A DNA stretch of 64,000 bases from Capillidium heterosporum (GCA_016630905.1 WBMQ01000001.1:744001-808000); one strand, 5' to 3'. Counted from the first letter of the stretch, positions 24,233 through 37,430 are shown. Made by a program: numbers and translations. The notes: generated by a model not told the origin, from the letters alone.

Positions 24233-25219
24233 TCATTCAGTAGAATGAGAGGCGATGATGTAGCAAGGTTTAGTACCATTAAAGGAGGAGCTTGGTGATT
24301 CACACTCATTCAAAGTGTAGTTAAAACTCATATCCTCCTGATCGCTGTCGTCGTAGTACATGATGTTCTCCATCTGTAAATCAGAACCTTGGCAGATGAA
24401 GTTGTTGTAGTAGTTTGGATTAGTCAATGGATCCATAACCTTCAAAGGATCGGTTGGTAAATTATTTTCACCGCTAGGGTTGGTAGAATAGGTGGTAGTA
24501 GTTGAGGAGGCATCATCGAGTTGCATCAACTTCATCATCTCTTTCATCTCCTCCAAAGCTTTGCTGGAGTTTCCTGAAGAAATGGTCAAGGTTGGGGTGA
24601 CAGTAGTCGAAGTGGAATTGGAGTTCAACTTGGCCTTGGGATTCATGTTGATGGGGAAACAGTCCTTGCAAGAGGTGCGTTGGCATGGCAGGTTTAAATT
24701 CTTGTTGGAGATATTCTTGTTATTATTGTGGTGATGGTTGGCGTTCGATAATGTCTTGGCAGATCGGTTGGAAGTGACACTCTTACTCTTACTCAGTTGA
24801 GTAGCGGTAGTCAAATATTTAAAGGGTAGGTTAAAAACATCAAGTTTACTGTTGGGATTAGAATTGCTGTCAACGTTATCGAAAAGCTGATCCTCTTCTT
24901 CGATATCCAGCTCGTTGTGGCACTTGACTTTCAACAATGAGATGGTCCAGAAAGCCATTTTAGCTTCGATAGAGTTGCGCTTGGTTAATTTCCCGTTGGC
25001 CTGCCCTTGGTGTAAGTAAGTAGTTGGCAACTGGCTGGTCGAATTGTTGTTAGGTTCGATACTCTTGCCAGACTTGTTCAATAATGTCATCGAGTAACTC
25101 CGATTTCGGGTAGATTCCTTGGTTGTGGTCGCACTCTCCTTCTTCCACTCGCTGGGGTTGAAGTTGAAATTGGATAGCCATTTCTCCATTAAATTTTTGG
25201 ATGTTGCTGATTGGGACAT
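24233..25219 (-). CDS. Asn/Ser/Thr-rich hypothetical protein, 328 aa
   Basis: A single-exon gene from ATG 25219. I do not recognise it. It begins MSQSATSKNLMEKWLSNFNF, an amphipathic segment, followed by a long low-complexity stretch rich in N, S, T and K. It includes an HHHNNN run near residue 165, a Cys-containing patch (LPCQRTSCKDCFP) near 180, a Met/Glu/Leu helix (EEMKEMMKLMQLDD) near 225, and an acidic patch (YYDDSDQEDMSF) near 290. No membrane segment or signal peptide. Codon composition and the long uninterrupted frame argue for a real gene. The composition resembles fungal regulatory proteins such as transcription or signalling adaptors, but there is no assignable domain. Confidence 0.6.
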   Translation of the reverse strand: MSQSATSKNLMEKWLSNFNFNPSEWKKESATTTKESTRNRSYSMTLLNKSGKSIEPNNNSTSQLPTTYLHQGQANGKLTKRNSIEAKMAFWTISLLKVKCHNELDIEEEDQLFDNVDSNSNPNSKLDVFNLPFKYLTTATQLSKSKSVTSNRSAKTLSNANHHHNNNKNISNKNLNLPCQRTSCKDCFPINMNPKAKLNSNSTSTTVTPTLTISSGNSSKALEEMKEMMKLMQLDDASSTTTTYSTNPSGENNLPTDPLKVMDPLTNPNYYNNFICQGSDLQMENIMYYDDSDQEDMSFNYTLNECESPSSSFNGTKPCYIIASHSTE

Positions 25220-26656
25220 GTTTCGGAGCGGTCGATCGTATTAAGGTGTTGTAATTAGGTAATTATAGAGAAATTAGATAAGCTAATAGTGTAGTTTGGA
25301 TTTTAATCTATAAAACCGATATTTTGATGTTCGTTATACCCAGTAACCAAGACCCTTTAGCTTCTACGCTCGGTTATAAAAACGACAGTATGAAAATATC
25401 TAAGAAAAGAGAAAGTGTGGTGCACCTTAGCACTTTATATGCTTAGTATGGAGCTGAATTAGAACAGGACAATTTAAATATAAACATGAATAAGCAGTTT
25501 TTAAATGTCTGGGGAGGAGAGGAAAGGAAAAGAAATAAAGGAAAATGTATAAACTTTACTTACTCCGTCTGTTCAGATTTACTGCCAAAGTATGTACTAA
25601 ACTTTTATATTGCAATGTTACTATTAGGATGGAACGATGGGAGTGCTGCAATACATTAATTAGTAGACAAACCCACTCGTTTGTACAGCAAGTATTATCG
25701 AAGGGGCAAATAAACTAGACTAAAATAAGTTTATTTTGCCCTACTTTGCTTTTACTTCTCCTTTTTCATTACCCCAAACTTACTGCTATTAGTTACAAAG
25801 CGATACAAATGCTAAACACTATACAGGTTTTGAATAGAACAAATGTTTTGCTCAGATTGTTTTAACTGGACTTGCTTCGATATGATCCCTAAGTTTCATT
25901 AAATATTCTTTGTATACATTACAAGCGAGATGTAAGTAGCATACTTGGCAACGATTATAATGGACTAGACATATTAAGTTAATTATAAACAAGACTTGTA
26001 TATTTCGAATCAATACAAAGGAGGAGGGGTAAAGCTACATGTTTCGGTTGTAGATATGATAGCCTAGATAGAATGAAATGAGGTTATCAGTTATTGTAAA
26101 TCGATAGTCTTGAGGCGAAAAGCTGAATGCCATCAATGTAACGTCATGTAGAGTAGCCCTTTGATGATATAAAACACAAATACCATAAAAATACTAGTTC
26201 ATCTTGATGGTGGTATCACATAGGGTGCTCACTCGTTAATATAGGAGCTGGAAAACTTCAAACCAGTCAGTTGACTTCAATATACATTTTTACTACAATT
26301 TCCATAGACATGAAAGTTTATACCAAGTAACTATGCTTTTATTGCAGTAGTCTTCAACCTCGATATGTTGAGTCAAAAGGTGTATATAATCGACTTAAGT
26401 TGGTATAGTACTTATATATATTCATAAATGGGCTACACTATCTGAAAAGCAATACAGTTCAAGCCCCAATTGAAATTTGACTTGTCTGAAACAACTTTGG
26501 CACAAACCTATAATTTCAATTGGCTTACTCTATAGAATTTAGCATAGAATGGTAGGTAAAGGGTGCATAGAACTATTCCAGTATAGTAGTTGCAAATTAG
26601 CTTGAGGATATACTTTGCCGATATATTTAAAGCAACTTATGAATAGTATTATTTAT
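25220..26656. other. Long intergenic region
   Basis: 1.4 kb, AT-rich, with several pyrimidine tracts next to the promoter of the 24233-25219 gene. No coding frame seen. Confidence 0.5.
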
Positions 26657-26812
26657 TTAGATTTTAGCCCAAATTCTCTTACAGACCTTGGTCTGGAATG
26701 AAGGTGAGTAGAGCTCTTCAAAACAATCAGGTAAACCTATCTTGCCAAATTGATCACAATACTGCCTAAAAAGTAGTTCTTGGTGGTGTTTACATGGAAT
26801 CAGAAGGGGAAT
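26657..26812 (-). other. Coding-like 52-codon stretch of unknown identity
   Basis: After a possible acceptor (AAAG at 26816-26813) the minus strand reads 51 codons and a stop. It contains PCKHHQELLFRQYCDQFGKI and GLPDCFEELYSPSFQ, and ends KVCKRIWAKI. Four cysteines and balanced composition make it look like the last exon of a small protein. I could not find a first exon that keeps phase, so it may be a fragment or a pseudogene. Not recognised. Confidence 0.3.
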
Positions 26813-26941
26813 CTTTCAAAAATCAAATAAGTTGGGTTATAGCTACGTTTCATTGGTTTATAGTTCCATTGATTGGATAGTGTTTAGACAGCTTTTACCA
26901 ATTTATAAAACCCAACCAATTCAACTATACCTTACTTATCA

Positions 26942-29900
26942 ATGGATAACAAAGAGACACCCGGTTTATCAAAAGTAAATTCTACAATAACCTTTACCTA
27001 ATATACAGTAGGTACCAGGTTTCCAAAACGGCGGAAGCTACTTTAGACAAACCTATAAAAAAGCATTGTCACCATCAACCATGGAGAATAGGTAAATAGA
27101 TACAAAGATGTTTTCTTAGTTAACGAGGTCCAACAGAACAGGCGCAAGGATGGGCAAAACTAAGCAAAAATCCTTGCATCAAAATTTGGATGACGAGGAA
27201 ACTTTTATGCCAAGTCGAGTTGATTTACATGCACAGATACATGCTTCGTTATCGAAAAAAGTAGAGCTTACCAACACCAATAAACCTAAAGGAAAAATCA
27301 TCCTACCTCCCTTCTTGTCACAGGTATCCAAAGTAGCTTTAAAATGTACTAACTATAGCTTAAGGATGAGATTAATTCAAAGTATCAAGAAGACCTGGCT
27401 AAAGCTATTCGACAACCAACAAATAAAAAACCTAGGGCAGCCAAAGCGCATAGTTCCATTGAAGCTGTTGAAGAACAATCTGAATTGAAGCATAAAAATG
27501 TAAGCTATTTCTAAATATTTGAATTTTAATCTATGTTTTTGAATGTTTTATTAGATGCGAATAGTTGCCAAAGAAGACAACCATACTTCTACTACTAGTT
27601 TGGTCGACCCATCTTCAAGAATAAGTCAAAGTAAATTCATTAAAATGTTTTTATTTACACAATATTTTTAAAGTAGGCGAAAACAGCTCTTTAAAGCAAA
27701 CTAACCCACCAGAATCACCTAAATTTAAGAATTTCACTCCCAAAGGAAATGAAACTACTTCAACAGCCAGTCATACATCAAAACAACCTCCTTCTCCAAA
27801 ACCTGCCTCAACTTCCAAGGTTTTCTATCCTGTAACTTTAGGTGGTTTGAAGCAAACCAGATTTGCCATGATGAAGGACAAGGTATAGTCATTTTATGGT
27901 ATGTTTTTAATTTTTTATAATTAGGATGGATCTGTTAATTCGGAAGTATTCAAGCCAGCAAGTAAATCAAAAAGGAAACATATTTCGCCATTCAAAAGTA
28001 GTGATACGGATACTACCCATGGTCTACTTGGTGATAAAGCATACGATTGGAATATAACAAAGGTTGATATCAAAACCAGATCCAAATCAATAAGGCTATC
28101 TTGTGTTAAGGTTGCTGCCGTCTTTTTCAGCGACTCCATTAATTTAACTTTCGGTGGATATGAAGATAATTACAACCCTAACAGTAAAAAGCTATACCAA
28201 TTTTCACATGGCGTATATGAATTGGATATACAGCTCTTGGACGACACAAAATTGACTTTTAAGCGTAATTGCAAAGATTCTGAAGAACCAGGTAAAATAT
28301 TGCAAGTATATTTTTGCTAATTTGACATAGATCAATTTACTATAACTATGAAGAATCGCTTAGAGGCAGTGAAATTAATTAAAGAGTTTAAGCCCATTTT
28401 GTTTGTTGACAAATTGACGATATCCGAGCCATATGTTACTAGAAATATCAACTACAAAGAACTTATTAATACGCTGACTAATACCTCACCAAAACTTCCA
28501 AAAAGGCTATCGAGAGAATCGCCAGATCTTCAATTGGACCCTACGATACTAATTGACCTATTAGATAGTGATTCACCAAGCCCCAAGAAAGTGCCCCCTA
28601 ATCACTCACTCGAGATCAGTAATCAGACAGTAGATCTACTTGGTATGTTGGATGGCGATGCTTCAAAAGTTAAAGAACAGCCCCCAAATGGATCTCTGAA
28701 ATTGAGCCCTGAGTTTGAAGAATACTACCGTGTTTTATTAAGTAATCCATTGGATGCCAAAGGGCTCTCCCGTAATTCGACAAAGTTTAATAAGAACTCT
28801 ACTAACCATATCAACTTAACAGATACTGGCTCAACAAATAACAAAGTGGATTCTACCAATGTTTTTAATTTGGAAAATAAGAGTCCATTAAAGATTGAAA
28901 ACGTGCCATCAGACAAACCACCAGTCCCCCAATATAGACCTGACAAGTCAGCCTTTTGAATCGGTTGAACTTTCACCGAGAGCTAAACGAGTACTACCTA
29001 GCGAGTCTTCCGATCCTGGTTTCAATCTCAGATCAAAGTTTTCGAAACTGGGCATCTCACAAAGCCCTGTTAAAAGCGCTTCAAAACCTAGAGCATACCC
29101 ATTCACCCGATTAAGGAAAAGGGAGGAAGACAATTTGAACTCTATTGAAGTCAGCGATGCAACAGGCTCAAAGGTGCTTACCGACTTAAAAAATGAGGAC
29201 CAACTCCTGTTTACATTCCCCTTCCACGGTCCTGGGAAGATTCCCATTTACGAGTCCGATTCCAAGATTTTCAAAGACACCTCGTTCTTGAATGATCATC
29301 TAATCGAGTTCGGCATCAAGTATCTGCTAGGAAACATAAATCCGGAGATGCAGAGTATCTCCTTTGCGCTATCTTCCTACCTGTACTCCATGCTCAATCG
29401 CAATGCCAAGGACCCCGACTTGGCCTACTCTCAGGTCAAAAAATGGACCAAGAAGGTCGATATTTTTTCAAAGAAGTATATCATCCTCCCGATTAACGAA
29501 AAGTAAGTTCCTTTGCATTTATATATCCTAACATTGCAAGTCTTCATTGGTACTTGGCGATAATTGGGAATCTGGACTGCCTTGAAGATGCGCATCAGCT
29601 TAATTTAATAGAGGCCCAAAACTCAGATGCTAAGATCAATGTAACTGATGTCTCATCGCTACCCGTCTCGCCAACTAAAGACAAAGTAGTTCCATTAATA
29701 CCTACCTCACCAATTGAAGATAAAATAATTCCATCGACACCCGCCTCTTCAATTAAAGATATCCCAATTCCATCAACGCCTGCCTCACCAATTAACAATA
29801 GTGTGATTCTGAATCCATCACCTCCTAAAAAGCTTTCAGATGCACTACTTCCTAACCAAGCATTCAACAGAATTTGAAATAAAAGTAAACTTATCACCCC

Positions 29901-30586
29901 AGCATGAAGCAAAGCTAAGTGACAAGGAAACAGAACTACCAACACAATGTAAACCAAAGCTAAGTGACAAGTTCTTGAAGCAGCCTGCATCGCCACAGCA
30001 ACTATCCTTTAACGGATACTCTATATCCTGTACCGGTTCAAGTGATTTTATTAAAGAGTTTCTCAGCCTAAAGAAAGATGGCGTTATTGACCCATCCAGC
30101 AAAGATCAGCCTGATACCAGTGAACTTGATCTGAAAATTGATGCCAACTCTCTCGAGTCAACAACCGACGAATCGGTAGAAAAGGTACCATGGATCGCCA
30201 TCGTCGACTCTTTAGGGGGCTACAACACCCATGCCGTCGACATTTTACGTAGCTATATAGCACGACTTGCCAATGAACGGTTCAAAGAAAAAGTTCAAGT
30301 TGCTGACTTGGAACGTTGGTTGTTCCGCCCTCACTTTAAACCTAAGGTCCCTAGACAGAAAAACTTTTCAGATTGTGGTATCTACCTCCTCAACTACATC
30401 CACCAGTTTTTCAAGGATCCCAAACTGTACGTAAAAACGTTACCGGCCCAAGAGCCGGCTCTTAAAGCCCGCGATACCTGGTTAGAGTTCTCTGAAGAGT
30501 TGACGAGGGAATGTTGGAGTAAGATTGTCGACAAAGTACTTGAAAAGTATAAGGAGGCTTCTGTCGCTGAATCCTGTACTACATAG
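26942..30586 (+). CDS. ULP2: SUMO-specific protease, SENP6/7-Ulp2 type
   Basis: This C48 cysteine protease removes SUMO or trims poly-SUMO chains in the nucleus. ATG 26942 opens MDNKETPGLSK, and short exons follow through a long disordered N-terminus. One intron (about 27324-27371) carries a TACTAAC branch site. The catalytic domain starts near 29200 with FPFHGPGKIPIYESDSKIF and FLNDHLIEFGIKYLL. The catalytic His is in NENLHWYLAI, spanning a spliced junction at 29494/29541. The Asp is in IAIVDSLGG. The Cys lies in KVPRQKNFSDCGIYLLNY near 30370. A 200-residue low-complexity insert separates His and Asp, as in SENP6/7. Frame changes by +1 between 28892-28959 and again between 29813-29877. These can be bridged by introns with GTG-type donors (28903-28951 and 29803-29839) or are base insertions. 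Confidence 0.85.
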
Positions 30587-31291
30587 TAGTTGTATATTGC
30601 TATTTTTAATAAATATTTTTATATATTGTAATCGATTTGATACATTCTTTCACTTGGTATAAAGAGGTATAAGTAGTTTATTATAATATCAATTATATTT
30701 TAGTGGGATGTGTTAGGAGGATATATTAGACATCATTATTCGATTTATAATAACTCTTACATGACCAAAGTTTTTATGTGGGATTTGGCAAACTTTTACA
30801 TCATCTCATTACACTGCACTCATTTTCCAAGTATATGTACTATGATATAAATCTAATCAGTTGTAAGCATTACCTATAATTTGATGTATATTAGAAATTA
30901 TATCTAAATTCGTTTTCTTTGATGTCCAGCTTCTGTTCGGGTTTATCTTGCACTTTTATGTAATTCATTTGTAAATAAATAGATCGATTAAGTTTGAACA
31001 AATGAATTAAACCTTATAAGCTCGATATTTCTGATCAAAATCAAGCCTAAATTAGCATTTTTGTGGGGGGTAAGCAGTAGAATAGAAATTCAATGAATCT
31101 GAAAGTTCCCAATCAGATCCATCTCGAATTCATTATTCGAACTTAGAGGTAACCCAAATTCTCAATTTTCCCATTGGATAAAGCGGTTGTGGTCAAAGGC
31201 TTGAATTTCAATTTCCAAGCTCAACTCAGTCTCTTCACTCAAGAACGAACCTACCAACTAATTTTACTCAACTTAACTAGAAAACATTAAG
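30587..31291. other. Intergenic upstream of YPT7
   Basis: AT-rich. The pyrimidine-rich 31200-31291 stretch directly upstream of the ATG is probably 5' UTR. Nothing coding. Confidence 0.5.
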
Positions 31292-32126
<835 letters not shown>

Positions 32127-33105
32127 GCTATACTTAATTTTTCATTGAATTAAAATTTAACCTTTTACTTGCATCTATCTGTTTCACATTATACTAGATA
32201 TAGCTGAGGTTAGATGGTTAGATACCATTCTTTAATACTGAATATTCAACACGTTTAAACTGCACTTTATTTATTAAGCTTAGGATTTGCATCAAATGAA
32301 ACTAAAGCTTTTATATAGCTCTAGTTTTTACATATATCTAATTATCAATAGCCCTATGTACCATAGATGCTTCACTACTATGTAAATTTGATAGGATTTT
32401 CCTAAACTTATCCGTTATAGGACTGGATAAGCTATATTTTGATACAAATACCATTGTAGCTTATACATTTTTGTTCTATTGTATAATATACAAACAACCA
32501 GTGTCTATATTTCATACTCCACCCATCTCTATAAAGAATAAAGTAGCACCCTCCAACAACTATTTGATTACCCCACCTACTTTAAGCATATGTTTTAAAC
32601 CAAAAACTGGAGTAACTTTGACAATTAAATATATTCATAACACTGTTCGATATATAACTATATTTACATCTTGGAATAGTTGCTGTAGTGGATTGGCTAG
32701 CTTTAATGATCGATTTAAAAGGTTGATCTCTATATATCAAAAGTCTATTGTTAAAATCCCAAGTGCTATGAGTTTAACAAAGCAAAGTACAATATTCCTA
32801 TCTAAGTTGATTATTTAACTAGTTATATAGTAAACATTATCATGTTAGAGGTAAGAAACCAACTCTAGATCCAGTTTGATGGACAGTGTACAGTAGAATT
32901 AGCCAAGTAGGTTGCATCGACAGCAGCAAAGGGATGCAAGTATAGGCTAGTTGATTTTAAACTATAAGTATACAGACTATGCCCACATAAGAAACGATAA
33001 ACTTCGCTAAAATAAAATTTACAAATCCCTAAAAATATAACAGTTGCCAAAATTTTTAAGTATAGGGTTAAGTTAGATTGAGCGATCTTAAAAATATTAG
33101 TTAGT
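32127..33105. other. Convergent intergenic region
   Basis: 0.98 kb, very AT-rich. A 115-codon open frame at 32471-32818 (plus) starts from TTG and has no family features; I treat it as chance. Confidence 0.5.
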
Positions 33106-35212
33106 TTAAAGTTTGTAGTCAAATGGATCCAAGTGCAGGTCGACGATCAGTATGCGTAGAAACTCCTGCTCCAGCTTGGAGTTGGCAAAGACTTGGGTCA
33201 AGTTGTCACTGGGGCACCGTAGGAACGAAGGCGCAAACACCATTGCCAAGTTCTGCACACTCATCTTGGTATGTAAGACGCTGTCTTCCTTGGCGAAGAT
33301 CTGTAAAAAGGCTACCAAGTAGTTGGCGATCCTCAAATTGATTTCTGGTAGCTCACTGAGGACCTCCTCCGCCTGGGAAGCATCCTTGGCGTAGTTGAGG
33401 CATTTATCGTAGAAGGGGGCTGGGATAAGGGGCTCCTCCAAGTCGCGGAGCCACAGCTTTAATAGTGATGCTGGGACATTGCAGTCTGTTATACCTTGCA
33501 AGTTGTACTCGTTCCGCTCGATACGAAGTCGCAAATCGGCTACCATCTCCATGTCACCGGGAACCCGAAAGATGCCCTCACTCTTGTCGCCATGCAGCTC
33601 GAGGATCGATTCAGTCAGGAAGGGGAGGATGCGGGGGATATTTAGGTCGGGGAAGCTGCCAGCCTGCAAGCCCATAATGGTCTCCAAACTCTCTCCAAAG
33701 ACCGAGGTTAGGAACGGTGCCCGGCGGGCTTGTTGAATCTCAGCTATTGATAGCACCTTACCTTTGGGTCCATTTATACATACTCTATCCAGCTTGGTCT
33801 TACAGTACTTGGCAATCGTATTTATCTCACTGTTGGCTGCTTTAGTGTTGAGTTGGATGAACGATTTTAGGTAATCTTCGAAATTTTTGGAGGGTGGGAA
33901 ACATAGGACGACGACTGAGATCAGCTCCCAACCCAGCCTCAAGCTTTCGGGATTAGGATTTTCGGTCAGCTGTTTGCAAAGTTGGACAAAGATCTCGTCA
34001 CGGAGCTCACCAGTTAAGGATGCCTTTCTCCAGTAGCCACTGGATTTCGGTGTTGTCGCTCTGAGTTCGCGAAATAGGACGATCCCCCATGACTCTCTGG
34101 ATGACCTTGAATGTCTTAAGCGCATCCTTGTGTAGGCCTTTAGATATGGATATCAAGGGTTGATTAATTAGGTCGGAACTCCATACCAGCAGCTTCTCAA
34201 TTGGTACCTTTCGCCTGAATAAACCTTTCTTGTGCGTTGAAAAGAACTTCTTGGCAAACCCGTCAATCTGGAATTTGTTGATATCGGACTGCAGCTCCTT
34301 GGGCAGTGCTTTGGGTTTCTCGTAGCTGTAGATGCTGGGGGCATCTGGTTTGGAAGGGGTTAAAGGCGACATCTCCCTTGCTGCTTCTGGGTCCAAACTA
34401 GGGCCGCTTATACCATTCTTTTTAGCTAGATCTACGGCCGAGGAGGACTTGGTAGCGAAAACAAAGGATGTAGCTCGAGTTTGGTTGTTTGTGTCGGTTC
34501 TTGCTTCCGAAAGTTCATTCTTTGTCGATAAAGTGAACATGCTACCGGGTCTATTTTCATCCTCAGGAACCTAAGGATATTAGATAAATTCATAAACTAT
34601 ATTACATTTAATTTGGGAATAGAATTTATCCTAGAAGCTTGAGGACTCTTATTTAGTGTAGAGCTTGATTTTCCAAACTTCAAGCCTTGGCCTGATTTTA
34701 AGGAGCTGTTGCTAGAAGGTATCCTCTCAGAAGAACGGTTCTTTGCCTTTTGATTCAATGCAGACGTCTTAAAATAAAACAACGGTGAATAAAGATGAAA
34801 ATACGACTGTTAGTTACCTGGATCTTGGAAAGCGGTATAATGATACCTTTTTTTGGACGAACCCACTCGGTCTGGCATGTTTCGGTATTGTAATAGTACG
34901 GTAAATTGTGTTTGGAATCGAAAAGCTCCCACCACTCGTCACCTGGAGTCCTTTCCTTTCTATATGAATTAGCTATTTGAAACATGGATAAAAGAATTAC
35001 ATGATGGCATTTATAGGTCGTTCCCAAGAGCATTCGCCTGTATTCTATGCAAGGTTAAACCAAAAACTTGAAAGTGATTACTGGATTGGCGTAAATAATA
35101 TTTTTGGATTGCGGGTCGATAATCTCTACCCATTCGTTCTCTGGTGAAGCGATATTCTGACTTGGGAATACAGCGTTATACTAACATACTCAATAAAAGG
35201 TTACCTTGACAT
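33106..35212 (-). CDS. WW-WW-MyTH4-RhoGAP protein (ARHGAP39-like), with one extra base
   Basis: A Rho-family GTPase-activating protein that links a kinesin/myosin-tail MyTH4 fold to RhoGAP, as in ARHGAP39/Vilse. Exons are 35212..35205 (8 nt), 35160..35082, 35044..35001, 34959..34818, 34767..34606 and 34570..33106. WW1 (ENEWVEIIDPQSKNIIYANP, then GECSWERP) is split by an intron. WW2 is DEWWELFDSKHNLPYYYN, then TEWVRP. A Ser/Lys-rich linker leads to MyTH4 (TFKVIQRVMGDRP, then LRDEIFVQLCKQLTENP). RhoGAP has its arginine finger in SEGIFRVPGD and NLAMVFAPS. The frame shifts +1 inside MyTH4 at 34014-34015, where CTTAACTGG has one A too many: frame A reads EKGILNW-stop, frame B reads TGELRDEIF. Deleting one base gives 632 residues with all phases closed. 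Confidence 0.85.
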
Positions 35213-36112
35213 TATTCGACTACAGTGCTAGCAAAAGTGAAGAACCCTTTCAACTTTATTTCCTGCAACTTAAGTTTAAGGTTAAATCGTCTGCTGTAGT
35301 TAAAATTGGGGCAGTGTTAAAATAGCCAAGTTAACTGAATAGATTTAATTTACGCAAAGTTAGAGCTGTATTCAATCACTTTGTCATTCTCTAATACTCC
35401 GCTTTAAAAATCCTCTCAAACTAAATCAAATGTAAACAAAATGATTAATTAGCACCAACAAATCGAGGGTAGTCTATTTAATATAATGTATATTTGAGAG
35501 GCATTATATACCTAGATTAAAAACTGATATATTAATTCACTGGTACGTTCTTGTAAAAGCACTTTGACAAGAAATGTAGCACAGCTTCTAAACTTGTCCA
35601 TACAATTAAGCTGATATCATTAATGTTTACTAGTCCCACTATCCCAAGCTACTAGTAATAGAGCATAATAATCTTTAGTCTACATTTCTAAATAGCCTAT
35701 CTCTAAGTATAGCTTCTTTCTATTTGCCTACAACGACAGTAGCCACTAATAGCATTTGGTGAATCAGATTTTACATAGTCCAGTTAGCAAGTAACCCAGC
35801 TACCTATTTACCCTCTCGTCCAATGAAGCAATCTCAATAGGCATTAAATGGCAAGATACCTGCAGTTGCTATTAGAAGCCATCACTGCTGTCTAAAAATG
35901 AGGAATCTCCATAAATATTTTGCAGAATCGTTTGTTCACTAAAAAATTTGCGTTACTAACTTTGTTACCCCATCAAATAAAATTGCCACACTTGGCAACC
36001 CCATCAAATCGTGATCCCAGCAAAAGCCACATTCCCTCATAGATTTACCTTCAAGGAGTCGACCTTCCTTTCAATCAGTTTAGTTTGCAATCCTATATCA
36101 ACACCAACCTAG
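35213..36112. other. Intergenic, divergent promoters of RhoGAP and SERF genes
   Basis: 0.9 kb, AT-rich. No coding frame seen. Confidence 0.5.
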
Positions 36113-36458
36113 ATGACTCGTAATATAGTATATATAAAGATGTATTGACCAAATGCCTTTAAAATTTTAGGTGGAAACCAGCGTGAAAAAGATAGAGAGA
36201 GGGCTCAGAAGAAAAAAAGCCCAACAAGATAAGCAGAAGAAAGCATCCGAAGATGGAAAATCCTTCAAATCGAAGCAGGAGGCGTAAATATTTTAGCTTT
36301 AAAAACTTTTATTGTTAACTTCTATTTGTAGGGATGCTGCTATCATGCGTGCTAAGCAGGAGGTTTGTATTTTTAGATTTTATTGATACTAATGATTTTT
36401 ACAGAAAGCTCTAAAGGCTAAGGAGGAATCCACCAAGCAGCAGAATTCGGACAAGTAG
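36113..36458 (+). CDS. SERF/4F5-family small basic protein, with one extra A in a homopolymer
   Basis: SERF proteins are tiny, highly charged and conserved from yeast to man. They bind RNA and modulate protein aggregation. Exons are 36113..36119, 36171..36283, 36332..36362 and 36405..36458. The spliced N-terminus MTRGNQREKDRERAQKKK is the universal SERF signature; the intron falls inside the Arg codon. After it the frame needed for the rest (QDKQKKASEDGKSFKSKQEA, then DAAIMRAKQEKALK, a typical SERF tail) is shifted +1. The shift is located in an A7 run at 36212-36218. Removing one A gives 67 residues and closes every exon phase; as written, the frame ends SPTR-stop after 22 codons. Short genes like this are usually missed by annotation pipelines. 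Confidence 0.85.
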
Positions 36459-37430
36459 CATTCAGCGCTTTGTATTTTACAATAAATTTTAATCGCTTAT
36501 CCATTCTATTTATATATTTAGAAGGACATCCTACCACTTTGCTTATTTTAGATAATCGGTTCACTAAATACTGTTTACTTTTACAAGCTAGTAACCATTT
36601 CAGTAGGAAGAGATACAAGAAAGAATTTTGGATGTAAGAATTATCCACAACAAATACTTATGAGAATGGTCATCGAAAAATATACAGTCCTTCTAAATTT
36701 CAAATCTTTTTATATTTGGTTTCCAGTAGGTAGATTTACTAAGTAGAAAGATTACCTGTTGATAGGTAGATCTATCAACAGAAAAGATCTAGGGCCAAGA
36801 ATCACAGAGGAGGATAAGCGAATATATACTGCTGTATTTGAAAATAGTAGATTACTTTTTACTATACAGAATCCTATTGCCTATTAAATGTATGTTGTTG
36901 TAAGTAATTCAAAATTTTAGATATTCCAATACTTTCTTAAAGACGAATATATAAAATTGTTTATATAGGTTTTAATGCCTCAATATATCAAATACCATCC
37001 TTGTATACTATTTAATGTATATTAAAATGTATTTCATCCTCTGTTTCATACATAAAGCTACAGCACAGGTTATCAAGCGACACCAACCGAGTTCAAGCCT
37101 TAACTCTAATAAATGGGATAAATAAGAATGCAATGGACACCTTTGGTCTACATATAACCGAAGATATAGCAGAATTATAAACTCAAGATTGCTGTAAAAC
37201 AAATAGCTTGAAGCAAGCAAACCTGATTTTAACTTGGATTTCAAATCGAACCCATATTATTAATTATCAGATTTGAATTTCTAAGTCTATAGCATACTAT
37301 TAGAAGGAGTAGCAAATGGTTACAAATAACCGGATCTATGACGTATCAACTACTTTGCTGTCCTATAAATTTCAATACATAAGGGCAATAACTCTTTTCT
37401 TACAAAACAAAAAGAACAAACTTACAAAGA
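36459..37430. other. Intergenic upstream of the quinone oxidoreductase
   Basis: 0.97 kb, AT-rich. Short minus-strand open frames at 36418-36648 and 37008-37244 have no coding character. Confidence 0.5.
37364..37371 (+). promoter_or_regulatory. TATA box of the quinone oxidoreductase gene
   Basis: TATAAATT, 67 nt upstream of the ATG at 37431. An A-rich leader follows it. Confidence 0.45.

Noticed and set aside
32471-32818. 115-codon plus-strand open frame in the YPT7-RhoGAP spacer
   Set aside because: Starts only from TTG, low-complexity AT-driven composition, no family features or promoter.
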